Shown: positions 35,241-46,094 of the stretch, piece by piece | Layout of the letters: each line of letters opens with the position of its first letter | How positions within the stretch are numbered: position 1 is the first letter of the stretch | Assembly (NCBI GenBank): GCA_031763025.1 | Contig: JASSKH010000012.1 | Coordinates: forward strand, 4,745,397-4,809,396 | Direction of reading: 5' to 3' | Source of the DNA: Macrocystis pyrifera | Lineage: Eukaryota; Sar; Phaeophyceae; Laminariales; Laminariaceae | DNA: 64,000 nucleotides | The notes under the pieces: generated by a model | Databases searched by the model: none | What the model was told of the DNA's origin: nothing | The model's input: only the letters and a program-made list of their open reading frames with translations | Position numbers and translations under genes: made by a program

Positions 35241-35349
35241 TATTACGGAGGACCGTAGTGTATAGGACCAAATATTGTTAGTAAAAATAGGTACATATGT
35301 AGGTTTTTATGTGTACCAAAGGTCCTATTAACTATGGACCCCCGTAATA
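35241..35349. mobile_element. MITE family A, copy 2
   Basis: TATTACGGAGGACCGTAG...GGACCCCCGTAATA, ~109 bp. Some stem positions have changed (GTGTATAGG for GTAAATAGG). Confidence 0.85.
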
Positions 35350-35429
35350 GTGGTGACGCGTGCTACGATAGAGGAGTAGCATTGTTTCGCCTTGTGAGAC
35401 AAGATTTCTGACCGATAGCGGGCTCCTTG

Positions 35430-35526
35430 ATCCTTTTGGAACTGCAGTCCCGTTTTGAGGACAAACCACTTGGAAATTGACTGGTTTGTCCCCGAAACGG
35501 AACTGCAGTCCTAAAAGCGAAAAGGA
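35430..35526. mobile_element. MITE family B hairpin, copy 1
   Basis: Arms CTGCAGTCCCGTTTTGAGGA and its complement (GTCCCCGAAACGGAACTGCAG) surround a ~20-bp loop; outer CCTTTT/AAAAGG. About 95 bp; no coding. Confidence 0.75.
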
Positions 35527-35924
35527 TATCGAGGAACTTCGTACCCAATATGCTGTAGTTGGAATACCATTTTTGAAAAACACGCTGTGTACCTAAGCTG
35601 TGCCTCTCCCCCCCCCCCCGCTGGTCATGTACAACTTCGAGTACACACACCCCCGCGTCCACCGTCACCATCGCCATCGCCACCCCCCGTGCCGGTGCCT
35701 TTTACGTCGCAGGCTCCGAGACGCGAGCTACGACGGGGGAGCACATTTAGAGCGAAATATTTCTGCCCTTTTTTAAGAAATGCTGCTCAAAACTCAGGAA
35801 ACTGCAGTGCCCGGTATCCCGTTTTTGCTGCACGTACGTATTCGCTTCTGCATCTAGACCGGGCAATTGGTCATTGGGATAAGTCTGCCGGTTTTTCGAT
35901 GTCTGCTTTTCACACTGTTAATGG

Positions 35925-36036
35925 TATTACGGAAGACCCTAATAAAATGGGACCAAATTTTGTTAGAAAAAAATAGGGAATATATATAGGTTTTTGTGCG
36001 TACCGTAGGTGCTATTTACTACGGCCCTCCGCAATA
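35925..36036. mobile_element. MITE family A, copy 3
   Basis: TATTACGGAAGACC...CCTCCGCAATA; more diverged at the right end than the other copies. Confidence 0.8.
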
Positions 36037-36241
36037 GTGTAGATCACCTCAAGTGAGGAGCCTCTCACAAAACATGAGTGATATTTGTACCTGGTATACT
36101 TCTATCGTAGTGTGCGCCTCACCAAGTGATGTGGCAAGGTAAGGTTTCGTGTCAACAGCAGTCGACGGTGCCTGCACCCTTCACTAGGCTAGCTCTGTGG
36201 TCCCCATTGTACAGCTCAAGGAAATTGCCGCCAGACAAGGC

Positions 36242-36266
36242 GGGGGGGGGGGGGGGGGGGGGGGGG
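36242..36266. repeat. Poly(G) tract, 25 nt
   Basis: Uninterrupted G run. No LINE tail sequence is recognisable next to it, unlike several other G/C runs in the window. Confidence 0.95.
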
Positions 36267-36860
36267 TTCTCAGAGCGGCAACGCAAGAATCGACGGCTGC
36301 CTGGTCTACCCTTTGTTTGGTAGACAGGCACCTTGGGAGCAAGTTCTGCTGGCAAGCATCTGGGCGGGGGGAACTGCGTGTTTTATTGAAGATGGCATGT
36401 GTTCCCGGTTGTTGTAGCGTCTCCTCGAACAATCAATCAATGAAATTACCATGCTATTCAGCAGCTCAAGTAATTAACTTGTCAATTCCATGCACCTCTA
36501 GCCCCCTATACCACGTTGGGACAACCTTGGATACTGATGTATTTTTCCATCATGTAAGCTATCGTGCTTCTCTTGTGGCATGCATCTACACTACTGTAGC
36601 TCAAGTCATCATGTGAAATAGGTGCATAGGATGCAACAAACCTTGGAAACCTCGCCGTCGGCCAGCCGAGAGCCACCCAATAAAATTAGGAGAGCAGAGC
36701 GGGCATTCACATCTCGAGAAAAATCGAGCATTCGAATCAGGGACAAATCGGTTACCTTGGTCTGCCAGTGGGGCGACGTCACAACTTAACCTGCTCAATA
36801 TGTCGGTCCATCTTGCGCAACGAACGTTAAACGGTGAGAAATCCACTATAACTGCCACCG

Positions 36861-36969
36861 TATTACGGGGGGCCATAGTAAGTAGGACCAAATATTGTTA
36901 GCAAAAATAGGGAAATATATAGGTTTTTGTTTTTACCGTAGGTCCTATTTATTATGGTTCCCCGTAATA
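36861..36969. mobile_element. MITE family A, copy 4
   Basis: TATTACGGGGGGCCATAGTA...GTTCCCCGTAATA; near-consensus interior. Confidence 0.85.
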
Positions 36970-37384
36970 GTGAACCGAGTGCCGCAACTAACAACTGTCT
37001 CCTCGGGCCCTTTTCGGAGCGTTGATGCAGTGCAACAGGCGTCGGACGGGCGGAGACAGCTTCCAGTGGCCGCGTGCGCCCACCACGTCACACGCCGTAA
37101 ACTTTAGGGCATCACGAGAACGATCGAAGGGTCGCCGTGCGTCGGGTGGCTAGCCCTAGCCGCGTGGGATAACCTACCTGTGCACCACGATGAGACGAAG
37201 GTTGTTTGCCCGCGTGCAAGGCAAGGCGAAGTCGAACCGGTGGGATAGAAAAAAAAAGTCATGCAGGTGTGCCGTGTCGAGGCTCTATCTCATCGGGACT
37301 CAGTGATGGAATGGTACGCGTCGAGGCTCTATCTCCTGTCAAGAGGGATGCAGAGGTGGCACCAAGTGACTGCGAAAAACACTT

Positions 37385-37535
37385 GTGGTGACGGAGAAAA
37401 AAGAGATTGCAAGAAGAGGCGCTTATTACGTGGCCACTGAGGAAACAAAGAAGAGAAAATTGGTCTCAAGAGAAGAGAACAAGAAGAAAAAGGAGACAAC
37501 AGGAGAAGAAAAGGAGAAAACTAGTGATCAGGGAG
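37385..37535. repeat. Purine-rich tract
   Basis: GAGAAAAAAGAGA and AAGAAGAAAAAGGAG runs; the Lys/Glu-rich frame over it is compositional. Confidence 0.6.
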
Positions 37536-37894
37536 GGCGTAACCATTGCCTGGCCATCTTGGACTTTTATGTTTTTCCCTCCACGTGTCGAGGTGGGGCG
37601 CGAACTCTGTCACCGTATGACAACTGGTAAAAAAATGTTGCACAAACGTCTGCGTGAGGCGGCGTTAATTTGGAGAAAAAATGACAACACGGGTACGCAG
37701 CGCAAACGGGCAGGGCCGTGGGGCAGACCAACGCCACCTGAGACATTGCGGATGTAAAGCTAGACGCGAGGGAGGCGGAAGCGAGGTCTCTCGTGCGACC
37801 CGAGGAGATGCCAGGAGGAGATGGCGACGTCTGCGGCGGGCAGTGTGCCGCATGCTGCTCTGCTGTTTGTTTCGCTCGGGTCCGTTAGGACACT

Positions 37895-38003
37895 AATACG
37901 GGGGTCCATAGTTAATAGGACCTATGGTATACATAAAAAAACTATATATTTACCTATTTTTACTAACAAAATTTGGTCCCATTAACTGTGGACCCCCGTA
38001 ATA
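37895..38003. mobile_element. MITE family A, copy 5 (inverted)
   Basis: TAATACGGGGGTCCATAG...GGACCCCCGTAATA in the opposite orientation to copies 1-4, judged by the position of ACAAAATTTGG. Confidence 0.85.
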
Positions 38004-38363
38004 TCAACACTATTAACGCTGCTACAGTAGATGCTGCCTGGTCGATCCTCACGAGATACTCTGTCATTCCTGGACCTTACTTACTGGACCGGGACGTCGT
38101 ACTTCATGCAACGATCAGGGTACTACAGGTGCCTCACAGACTGGTGCGACGGTAGACGCAGCAGCACCTTTTTTTTTTTCAATATTCTTCTCGCTTGACG
38201 AGCTCTATACTATTAGTAAGCCAACCAAAACAATAGTTTCGGCAAGGCTAGAAGTGCAACCCGATGAGCTTTCCGAAAGCCTAGGGATATCACGAATCAT
38301 AGAGTAAAGTACTACCTGGTACCTGGTATAATACTAACAATGGCATTCCAACGATACGGGCTT

Positions 38364-38462
38364 GACCCTACTGCTAGAGATCCAGTCCCATTTTCGGGAC
38401 AAACGACTCAAATTCTGAGGAGTTTGTCCCCAAAACGGGACGGTAGTCCTGCAAGGGTTAAG
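38364..38462. mobile_element. MITE family B hairpin, copy 2
   Basis: CCAGTCCCATTTTCGGGACAA and the inverted GTCCCCAAAACGGGAC arm around CTCAAATTCTGAG; ends near CAAGGGTTAAG. Confidence 0.7.
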
Positions 38463-39529
38463 GATCTCGGTCGATCCGAAAAATGTTGGCCAAAAAGTTC
38501 TACCCCTAATACTTTAGCACGCCTTTACAGGGGTCTCCAAATGTTGTTCTAGTAGGTGGGGTCCACTGTGCGTCAAAAAGCGGAGGGTCTGCTTGGCGAA
38601 TTCGATCCTGCAAGAGAATTAAAAGCTCGTGGCGGGAAGTCGGGCACGGTAGGACATGACGGCGAAGGTCTCCAGCTGCCCAGGCCGCCAACACCGCCTG
38701 CTGTCCTTGGAGCTACAGTACTCCATACCAGTACGCGGCAGCTTCAGCACAGGGCAGTGGTAGCCCGGGGGTGGGGGGGGGGGGGGGGTTACTATAGTAA
38801 CCTATTTACGCATACTGCAAAGTGAATCCCAACCTGATCACAGGTATAGTTTGTCCCCAGAGACGTGGATGTTCGCAGTTATCGCCGTCAACAGTATGCT
38901 GAGTTCGCACAGGGATGATGCGATCGTTTTTTCAGCGTTTTTCATTTTCTCGAAAACGGCAAGGAAGGGCGCTTAAAGTCGCGCAATTTTTTATTTTCAG
39001 GAAGGCTCTCGACCAGATCTTTCCGAAAGCACCCACCACTCTGTCCCGAAAAGAAGGGACCATTTCTATACTGTCATCCAACACAAAAGGTCGTGGTATT
39101 GAGGTACAGATTGGTACCTTTTGTTCGGTATTGGCAACCTTCGAGCGGCACACAAAACCCCGTTGGGGCTTCGGAAGGGGAAGGTGTCAAAATTAGCTGG
39201 CGATCAACGAACGATGCCTCCGTAGGGGTGCTGGTTTAATGTTTGAGTTCCATAACAGGAGGAGCTCAATTATTACGTATCACCTGAAACCTGCCTCCGA
39301 AGAATGGGCTCCATCTTCTCCCCCCCCCCCCCCCGCCGGGTGCCAGCTTTGAACCCTGTCGAGCATTCTCGAGGAACCGTTTTGCTCGGCACGAAGTTTT
39401 TTTTCGCTGTACTCAAACTGAGCCCACCTCGACACGATATTATGCGCGCAATCCGACCAAGATTTAAATGCGCTGGTCCTGAAATAAATACACTACAGTA
39501 GTAAAAGCATCATACTAACCGGTATACTA

Positions 39530-39675
39530 AGGGCTGCTCACTTGAAGAGCTCAACCGGTCAGAAAATATTGCCTCAGAAGGCAAAAAGCGCAACCCCCTG
39601 TATACCGTGGAAAGCGATGAGCGTATTGAAGCATCCATCAAACGAAAACCAGCCCGGGCTACGTAGTGGGGTATA
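39530..39675. repeat. Dispersed repeat with TTGCCTCAGAAGGCAAA
   Basis: Shares TTGCCTCAGAAGGCAAA, a following TATACC and GGCTACGTAG-like blocks in the same order with 44650-44780; similar pieces lie near 50980 and 51330. Function unknown. Confidence 0.45.
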
Positions 39676-40641
39676 GAGGGTGTGCGAACAGTAAAACACA
39701 CCACTCACTTCTTACGTAGTCCAGACGGGAATGCAATGCCCATTTCGACTCCCTGATGATATGCATGCGAATCAGACCGACCTTACATTCACGGCCATAG
39801 AGGGCTGAGGTATGGTTACATTCTTTGGAACATTAGCACGCTATTGCCGTTTTGAGATCAATCGCTTGATAACATCGCAGACGCATCCTGCAGTAGAAGC
39901 GCAACATTCGTTTTATTCTGAGGCTACGATACTCGCTTGACCTTAAGGAGCTCCACAGCTCGCCCGAAAACTGACTTCAGCAAAAATCTAATTGCGTCCC
40001 GATGGCTAAATCCCATGGCCCCTAAGTATACAAAAAAAATAAAAAAAATAAAACATTTCTCTAAACAGGATTCGATTCCGACGATTGTGGGTTAAGGAGC
40101 CCCGTCATTTAGAAAACATTTTAGCGCGCGTCCGCACTCGTGGTTGTTCTGATGATCTACGAACATGTGGGTCACAAAAAAGGTTCACTCCTTTAGAACT
40201 GCGCTCCCTCCCGTCTGGGGGGAAAAACTACTTGGAATTAGGCTGACATGTGCATGTGCAAGGTTATCTCCTTTTTTGGCACCTCGAGGTGGCGACGAAA
40301 CCAACGTTTTTGCTGTAGCAGTCGCCACGTAGGTTCGTCACTTTGTTGCCTCTCGAGTCCCCCAAGAAAGATTTTAAAAAAAAAAAAAATCTTAGGTTTT
40401 GAGGAGAGTGATTCCCATGTTTTTCCTTTCTTGCACACTCTGGAGGCCACCGACGTCTCCTTCGCGCCCCACACCTTGACGACAAGAAGAACCACTGAGT
40501 CTGCTTGTGGCCGGTCCCCTGCATTTCCCGGACAGAGAGGCTTGCCCTATTTCTTCGTGTGCGTGCGCTCTACTTCTTCATCGTGGCACGGGTGCACCGA
40601 AACGTGTCTGAGGCTCCAAACTTGAGCCCTGTGGGACCTCC

Positions 40642-40755
40642 TACTACGGGGGACCATAGCAAATGGGACCAAATATTGTTACAAGCAAAAATAAAAAGAA
40701 ATATATAGGTTTTTGTCTGTACCGTAGGTCCTATTTACTATGGTCCCCCGTAATG
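40642..40755. mobile_element. MITE family A, copy 6
   Basis: TACTACGGGGGACCATAG...GGTCCCCCGTAAT with a short extra AAGCAAAAATAAAAAG stretch, making it the longest copy. Confidence 0.85.
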
Positions 40756-41301
40756 GATATCGACCAACACAACGACAACTAACTGGGGCGTTCTGCGATA
40801 GAGGCTCGCCCTATATTTTCTGGGGCTCCTGTGTCCCCCCAAGGCGCACTGCGGAACTCAGCGGGGACTAAACGCATGAATACGGCTGGCGCTACACGCA
40901 TCTCGTACGTGTACGTACGCACATCATGCCCAACAATGCACGAGTAGAGCACAAGCTACTGTACATATATACTCATCCTTCAACAGGCGCCCCGGTAAAG
41001 ACGCCGTGGTGGTGGTTCAGAACGTTTTTTTCTCCCCTAGATGCGATGTCTCTATCGTAGCACGCCTCAACTATTGGCTCTATCGACCGTCTACGAGCAC
41101 GAGCAGCGTGAGAGCGGCCGGCGGGTACGGGCATAGGGCCAGGCTTCGCCCGTGCCGTACGACTTCGTTGTATCAACCGTTGTATAACTCGGATACGGAA
41201 CTTCCACTATCATCTCCCAACCACGCAGTGGCCACAATGGTTGACGTAACCGTCACTTTTTACCGTCGTTTTTTCCCCCTCTGAGAAGCCTCAAGAAGGT
41301 G

Positions 41302-41396
41302 AACCCTTTTTTGGACTGCAGTCCCGTTTTGGGGACAAACTACTCACAATTTGAGTGGTTTGAACCCCGACACGAGACTGCAGTGTTAAAAGGGTT
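41302..41396. mobile_element. MITE family B hairpin, copy 3
   Basis: AACCCTTTTTTGGACTGCAG at the left and CTGCAGTGTTAAAAGGGTT at the right give the clearest ends of the family. Confidence 0.75.
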
Positions 41397-41734
41397 AAGA
41401 AACTCTCTATCTCACACACACCAAAAGCTGACCAAAAATAAATCAAAACGAGCACTGACATGGCCTGGGTATACAGCGAATCGTATCATATCGTAAAGCA
41501 CCGGTGGTAGTTCCAGTGACATTGGGTACCGCTGCCGTTCCTCGGTTTGAGGAAACCCGTCAGTCAGAAGCGGTTTGGCCGAAAAGTGCGGCCCCGTACC
41601 ACTGGTCATGGGGAGTGCGTGCGTAAATAAAAAAAAAAGCGTTATCCTCGAGGCACCGTACGCAACACACGTTCATGCTGAAAAGTAGGCGAGGCCTGTA
41701 ATTCGCCGCAGGTAGAAAGTAAGCCTGCAGTTGC

Positions 41735-41895
41735 GGGGCGGCGGGGGCGGGGTACTCATTGTCACGCATGGCCGTGGTCGTATGATTATACGTACGTGGA
41801 CCCTCGCACCCCTACAGTGCCGTGCGGGAGCACGCCGGGTTTTCTCACAGACCAGGCAGGCATTACTGCCTGCGCCGAGCCCGAAGCGCCGTGAG
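41735..41895 (-). mobile_element. Poly(C)-tailed LINE 3' end fragment (minus)
   Basis: On the minus strand, TGCCTGGTCTGTGAGAAAAC, then GGGGTGCGAGGGTCCACG, CGACCACGGCCATGCGTGA and a GAGTAC plus C-rich end. It matches 57210-57335. Confidence 0.65.
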
Positions 41896-42514
41896 GTGTT
41901 CGGCGAGTCGAGTGAAGGGCGAGCAGCATCCTTCGAAGCACCGTATGTGAGGCGGATTTCCTTGCTGTATGGATGACACAGCGTCAAATGCAATGATTTA
42001 TCTTCCAGCGCGGCCACTTCCAGAGACAGCAATTGATACAAACCATACAACTCAATGGTCGAAAGGCATTCACAGAAATATTGCACGTTATCATGTGACG
42101 TACCAGGTATGCCAGGGCATGCCATGACATATGAAATACCAGGTATCCCATGATGCAAAATGCCTCCGAGCAACTCCGGGGTAGATTTTTTTCGTACGGC
42201 GGCCGAAGCTTCACCGTTGTCGCAGGTATTTCTGATTAACAAAAAACGGAAACAATTAGTACATCGTCTGTTAAAAAAAAATCCTCGTTGATTTTTTTTC
42301 ACCCTTCAAAACATAGCCCTATACTGTACCTGGTATATTATTGAGTAGTTTCTAAGTCAAGGGAACCCCGTAAATAAAAAAAATACAAATACAGCAGTAG
42401 ACTGTTTGTAGCCTAATGCTAACAGGGTTCATCAACTGAATCCTCGAGGCTTGTTGCTTTTGGGGGGTGCACGGGCGGTTTCATCGCCCGGCAAATCCGA
42501 CACCAAATCAGGGC

Positions 42515-42781
42515 TCAGGACTTCATCGGTGCTGCTGCCGCATTGCTGACCAGTCCGTCTAATATACGGGCGTCCTCGTCGTTGAGCTGCCAGCCGGGTT
42601 CGTTTGTCGCCGGGGGCTGCAATCCCGTCGCCGCAAGGTGAGCCCTATACGCGGCGCAAATTAGGTAAACGTCTAGCTGGGACCGACGTCGATCGTGCAT
42701 GAGCTCCTTTGCTCCCCTCTCCCCCAGGGCTATATGCTCTTCCGTGAGCTCCTCCTCGGCGTTCCTCATCGCGGGGATTTC
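42515..42781 (-). CDS. Unknown host gene, terminal exon
   Basis: Acceptor CCTGCGTAG|GAAATC, then 88 codons and TGA. Charged helix (AEEELTEEHIALGERGAKEL), then LDVYLICAAYRAHLAATG and a hydrophilic tail ending AAAAPMKS. Confidence 0.6.
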   Translation of the reverse strand, partial: EIPAMRNAEEELTEEHIALGERGAKELMHDRRRSQLDVYLICAAYRAHLAATGLQPPATNEPGWQLNDEDARILDGLVSNAAAAPMKS

Positions 42782-45700
42782 CTACGCAGGAGTAGAGCAT
42801 ATGTATGGAGGCGGTTTTGGCAGGAAAGGCAGGAGTGCGCGCAGAACGCGACATCGCTTAAGAAACTGGGCGTTAAGAACATTTGGCTCGACGTTTGTAC
42901 GACACAACCCGCTTTTTTATGATGGACAAGTGTAGGACATGCCCTGCCCCACGTAATTAGAGCGAAACACAGCGAGAAGAAAAACGCCTCCCTCAAAAGC
43001 CATACTACCCCGTACAAATACACAAAAACTAAAAGCATGTCCCATTTCAAACACACACCCCGTAGACCACGGGGCCAGGCCGAAAACAGCCCCCACCCGC
43101 CCACCGTCACCCCCAACCCCACTCCACCCCACCCCACCCCATCCCACCCCCACCCCCCCCCCCACCGCATCCAAAAAACCAAAACCAAAACGAACGAACC
43201 TCGTCCTCGTCGGGCATGTGCGGAAAATCGACCTCCGTGGAGGAAGGCGAGGCCAGGCGAAGGAGCGGATGCCCGAAGTCCGGGCTTCTAAGGTGACGCT
43301 GCAAGATGACCGCCTCGTCCGCCAGTCCGTCCTCTAAGAATCCCACCGTGAGGGAGACGAGGCCCGAAATGGTCCGGACGTCGTAAGGCACGAGTCCGAC
43401 ACTCTCGCCGCCGTCAAACCCCCGGGAGGGCGAAGACATGCCCGGCGATGACAGCTCGGCGTCCATAGCGCCAATTTTGGAAGCGGGGGGAGAAACCGTG
43501 GTGGTGGTGGTGGCGGCGGAGGGATCCGGTCCTTGTGCAAGCCGGACGAGGGAGTCGACCTGGGGTGTAGGTCGAGCGGCGCAGCGAGGAGTCAGTTAGT
43601 GCGAGAGAAGAAGACACTTACGGTTTGTTTTTGGTTGTGGTTGATTTTGCTTTGCTTCGTTTGCTGGTTGTCGTTGGGTTACATTTCAAGAAAGAGAAAC
43701 AGGGAGAGGGAGAGACAGGGGGGGGGGGGGGGTGCACTCGATACCATGCTAGCCATAGTCGTATGACCATAGACCCTCGCATCCCTACAATGCCGGAGAA
43801 AGAGAGAATAGAAAGAGAGAAGCACAGAAATGAAGCCGAGCCGAGCGGTGAGATAGCGGAGGAACAAACGACCCGCGCGTGCTGCAATCCCGGCTACGGC
43901 GAGACCGCGATGAATCATTTTCTTGTGTCGATCGGCAAAACAAACATTTTGCACAGCCAGGGATGGCGAACCGAGCGCAACAATACACTGCAAGTACCAG
44001 TATATGGCCCTCTACATGGGTCGCGATCCCCGCATTTCGAGCACCCAAAAACGAGACATCTGACTTGCGCAAACAACGGACCAACATAAGGAACACAGAA
44101 CGCCGCGCGCCCCGATGGAAAACCCAGAGCGCACCCACCTCCCCCTCAAAAATGTTCCCGTTCGGGTAGCAAATGGTACCCATGTCTTCCTGCACCACCA
44201 CCGCCGAGGCGGCGTCCATCTGCTCGTGGTAGCGACAGACAGCGAGTTAAAAGAGAACGAACAGTCGACCGGGCCCGAATGCCTGTTTGGAACAAGCGCC
44301 CGACGGCCGAGTAGCACATGTATTTGGCGCAAGCAAGCAAGGAAAAGCACGCAGGATCGAGGCACTCGGACACGCTCCAGGCGAGAGCGCGTTGAGATCG
44401 AAAGCGCTCTGATCGACTGCGGAGCGAAGACGAGCAAGAAGCAAGCAGGCAGGAAGCCTGCTTGCGGTAACAAAGGGGTTCGCACCAGCAAAATTCTAGA
44501 AGCTCTTTCGCTTGAGAGGGGCTCTATATCTATTAACTCAAAAAAATGACGACGAAAAAAATGCACCCTTAACCCGATCAGCAACCCAATGGCGCAGGCA
44601 TGTTGCGAAAATGAATGCACAAAAAAAGGCATACGTTATTGAGGAGCTCCTCGCTCGGTTGAGAAGACCTGTCAGTCATAACTATTGCCTCAGAAGGCAA
44701 ACAAAAAAAGTGTACATACCACTATATCGTAGAAGGAGGCGCAGGCTCACGCGGGGGCGACTACGTAGCGAAAAAACGTCCACAGCAGTGTGCCCTAACT
44801 GTGGCCGGTGGCAGCCACCAACCCAGCGTCAAGGAACACAATACTAGCCGAATCCTACTTGACCCGCCGAAGTGACCAGAACCTGCTTAAACAAGGCCAC
44901 ACAACGCGGGAACAAAAACGCCTAGATTATCCACGCTCCCAAATAGGGCCCCCTACATGCACAGGTCATCCACATGTGCGCACCGCGAGGTGCACCGTCC
45001 AGATATCTCTTGACCGTACCGGCCGCGAGACCCAATCCGCCAAAACCAAGAGCCGTGCAACCGAAAAAAAAAAAAAAACGGCCCTTGTTGCCGCTCCAAA
45101 ACAGGGTTCCACATATATTGGCCATCCCCTTGTGCGCAATGCGAGGCCTTCTCGCCGCTCGCTACGCCAACCGACATCGATTCCGCCGCGCGGGGCTTCC
45201 CCGGCGGTCCTCGCTCCTCACGCAATCTTCACCTGCTTCCTGGTCTCAGCAATAAGCTCTATCCATCGCGGGCAGTGGAAGAGATCTCGCTCGTAGACGT
45301 CGATGGCGCGACCTCTAAACATGGGCGGACACGCCGTGGCGGCAAAGACGATACGACAGCGCGGGGTACGTGTAGACAGACATACGGTTGGGGTTTGGAC
45401 TCACGAAAGCATAAAAACGGGGGGGGGTGGCGCGGCCAAACGATCGACACAACAGCAGCAGGGCTGCGTGAATCGCGGCCTATGCATTCGATTCAATCGA
45501 CATCGGAATCGCTCAATGGTAGCGATTATTTTACGATCGGTTCATAACGTATTTTAACGGTTATGCTGGCCTCCTCACCAGCCGGGGGGGGGGCGGGGGG
45601 GGGGGGGGGGGGGGGGGGGGGTATTCATTCGTCATTTGATCATTGACCACGCATCCCTTTCGAGACGGAGCGTTGACCGGGGTTTTCTCTCCGAAATTCA

Positions 45701-46073
45701 AGCGAGCCGATTCATGTTATTGACTTCGATTACGGTAAATCGGCTTCTTCGCCGAAACCGACTGAAGTTCAATCCAAGTTTCGCTCCGATTCAAATTTCT
45801 ACACAAAAGTCACAAACCAGTGTCCAATCCCCCCTAGCTGCGTCACCTGTTCCAGAAACGGTAGAGGACCATGGGCAGGTCGCCGTCGAGGTGGTAGTCC
45901 AGCCGCTCCGAGGTCCGGAGGAGCTCCGCCTTGAAGCGGCGGGAGAGGTCTTCGGGAGACGCGCCCGTGTCCTCCAGGGCGGCCGTCGTCTCCTCCTCCA
46001 GGAACACCCCTAGCGACCCCGTGCTCTCTCGCACGTCGCTGTTTGTGTAGTAGTCGGTCCATACCCTCCTCGC
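42515..46073 (-). CDS. Host gene of unknown function, last five exons
   Basis: Five minus-strand exons with GT-AG introns and consistent phases: 46073-45847, 45314-45233, 44219-44139, 43559-43200 and 42781-42515 (stop TGA at 42517-42515). Introns are 532, 1013, 579 and 418 bp. The visible part is ~338 residues and the 5' end is not found. The peptide begins ARRVWTDYYTNSD, passes LPMVLYRFWN and ERDLFHCPRWIELIAETRKQ, then a MORN-like phrase (GTICYPNGNIFEGE), a Ser/Thr/Pro linker, FLEDGLADEAVILQRHLRSP and an acidic, helical C-terminus. I do not recognise the family; a single MORN-like phrase is too little to name it. All exons are GC-rich and free of stops, unlike their surroundings. Two LINE tails sit in the introns. 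Confidence 0.6.
42940..43180. repeat. C-rich intronic tract
   Basis: CCACCCCACCCCATCCCACC-type sequence inside the last intron of the unknown host gene. Confidence 0.7.
43200..43559 (-). CDS. Unknown host gene, exon (n-1)
   Basis: Acceptor CACCCCAG|GTCGAC, donor GACGAG|GTTCGT; 120 codons. Holds a Thr run from an ACC repeat, SSPGMSSPSRG, then VRTISGLVSLTVGFLEDGLA and HPLLRLASPSSTEVDFPHMP. Confidence 0.6.
43715..43835 (-). mobile_element. Poly(C)-tailed LINE 3' end fragment (minus, intronic)
   Basis: G run 43718-43732, then the inverted tail TGCACTCGATACCATGCTAG...CATAGACCCTCGCATCCC. It matches 57220-57335 and lies in the 579-bp intron. Confidence 0.7.
44139..44219 (-). CDS. Unknown host gene, exon (n-2)
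   Basis: Acceptor CGAGCAG|ATGGAC, donor GGGGAG|GTGGGT; exactly 27 codons in phase 0, including the MORN-like phrase GTICYPNGNIFEGE. Confidence 0.55.
44640..44785. repeat. Dispersed repeat with TTGCCTCAGAAGGCAAA (intronic)
   Basis: Second copy of the 39530-39675 repeat, in the 1013-bp intron of the unknown host gene. Confidence 0.45.
45233..45314 (-). CDS. Unknown host gene, exon (n-3)
   Basis: Acceptor ATGTTTAG|AGGTCG after a pyrimidine-rich stretch, donor AAGCAG|GTGAAG. One base completes an Arg codon from the previous exon, then 27 codons (GRAIDVYERDLFHCPRWIEL...). Confidence 0.55.
45580..45700 (-). mobile_element. Poly(C)-tailed LINE 3' end fragment (minus, intronic)
   Basis: G run 45584-45621 with one C, followed by TATTCATTCGTCATTTGATC and TCCCTTTCGAGACGGAGCG. 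This is the inverted 3' tail of the LINEs at 57.4, 59.0 and 60.1 kb. It lies inside the 532-bp intron. Confidence 0.75.
45847..46073 (-). CDS. Unknown host gene, exon (n-4)
   Basis: Acceptor AACCGCAG|GCGAGG, donor AACAG|GTGACG; 75 codons plus two bases. The product is acidic in the middle (FLEEETTAALEDTGASPEDL), then basic-helical. Confidence 0.55.
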
Positions 46074-46094
46074 CTGCGGTTTGTACGCGGAGAC

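Larger units (their letters stand above)
38004..40640. other. Gene-poor stretch
   Basis: No exon is firmly supported. It contains a family B hairpin (38364-38462), a G run (~38767-38788), a C run (~39319-39334) and one member of a dispersed repeat (39530-39675). Confidence 0.45.

Noticed and set aside
44115-44549. Plus-strand protein across 44.1-44.5 kb
   Set aside because: Antisense to the 27-codon exon and its intron; no supporting motif.
42515-46073. Assigning the unknown gene to ORC3 or a MORN protein
   Set aside because: The similarities are a few residues each and do not extend through the domain.
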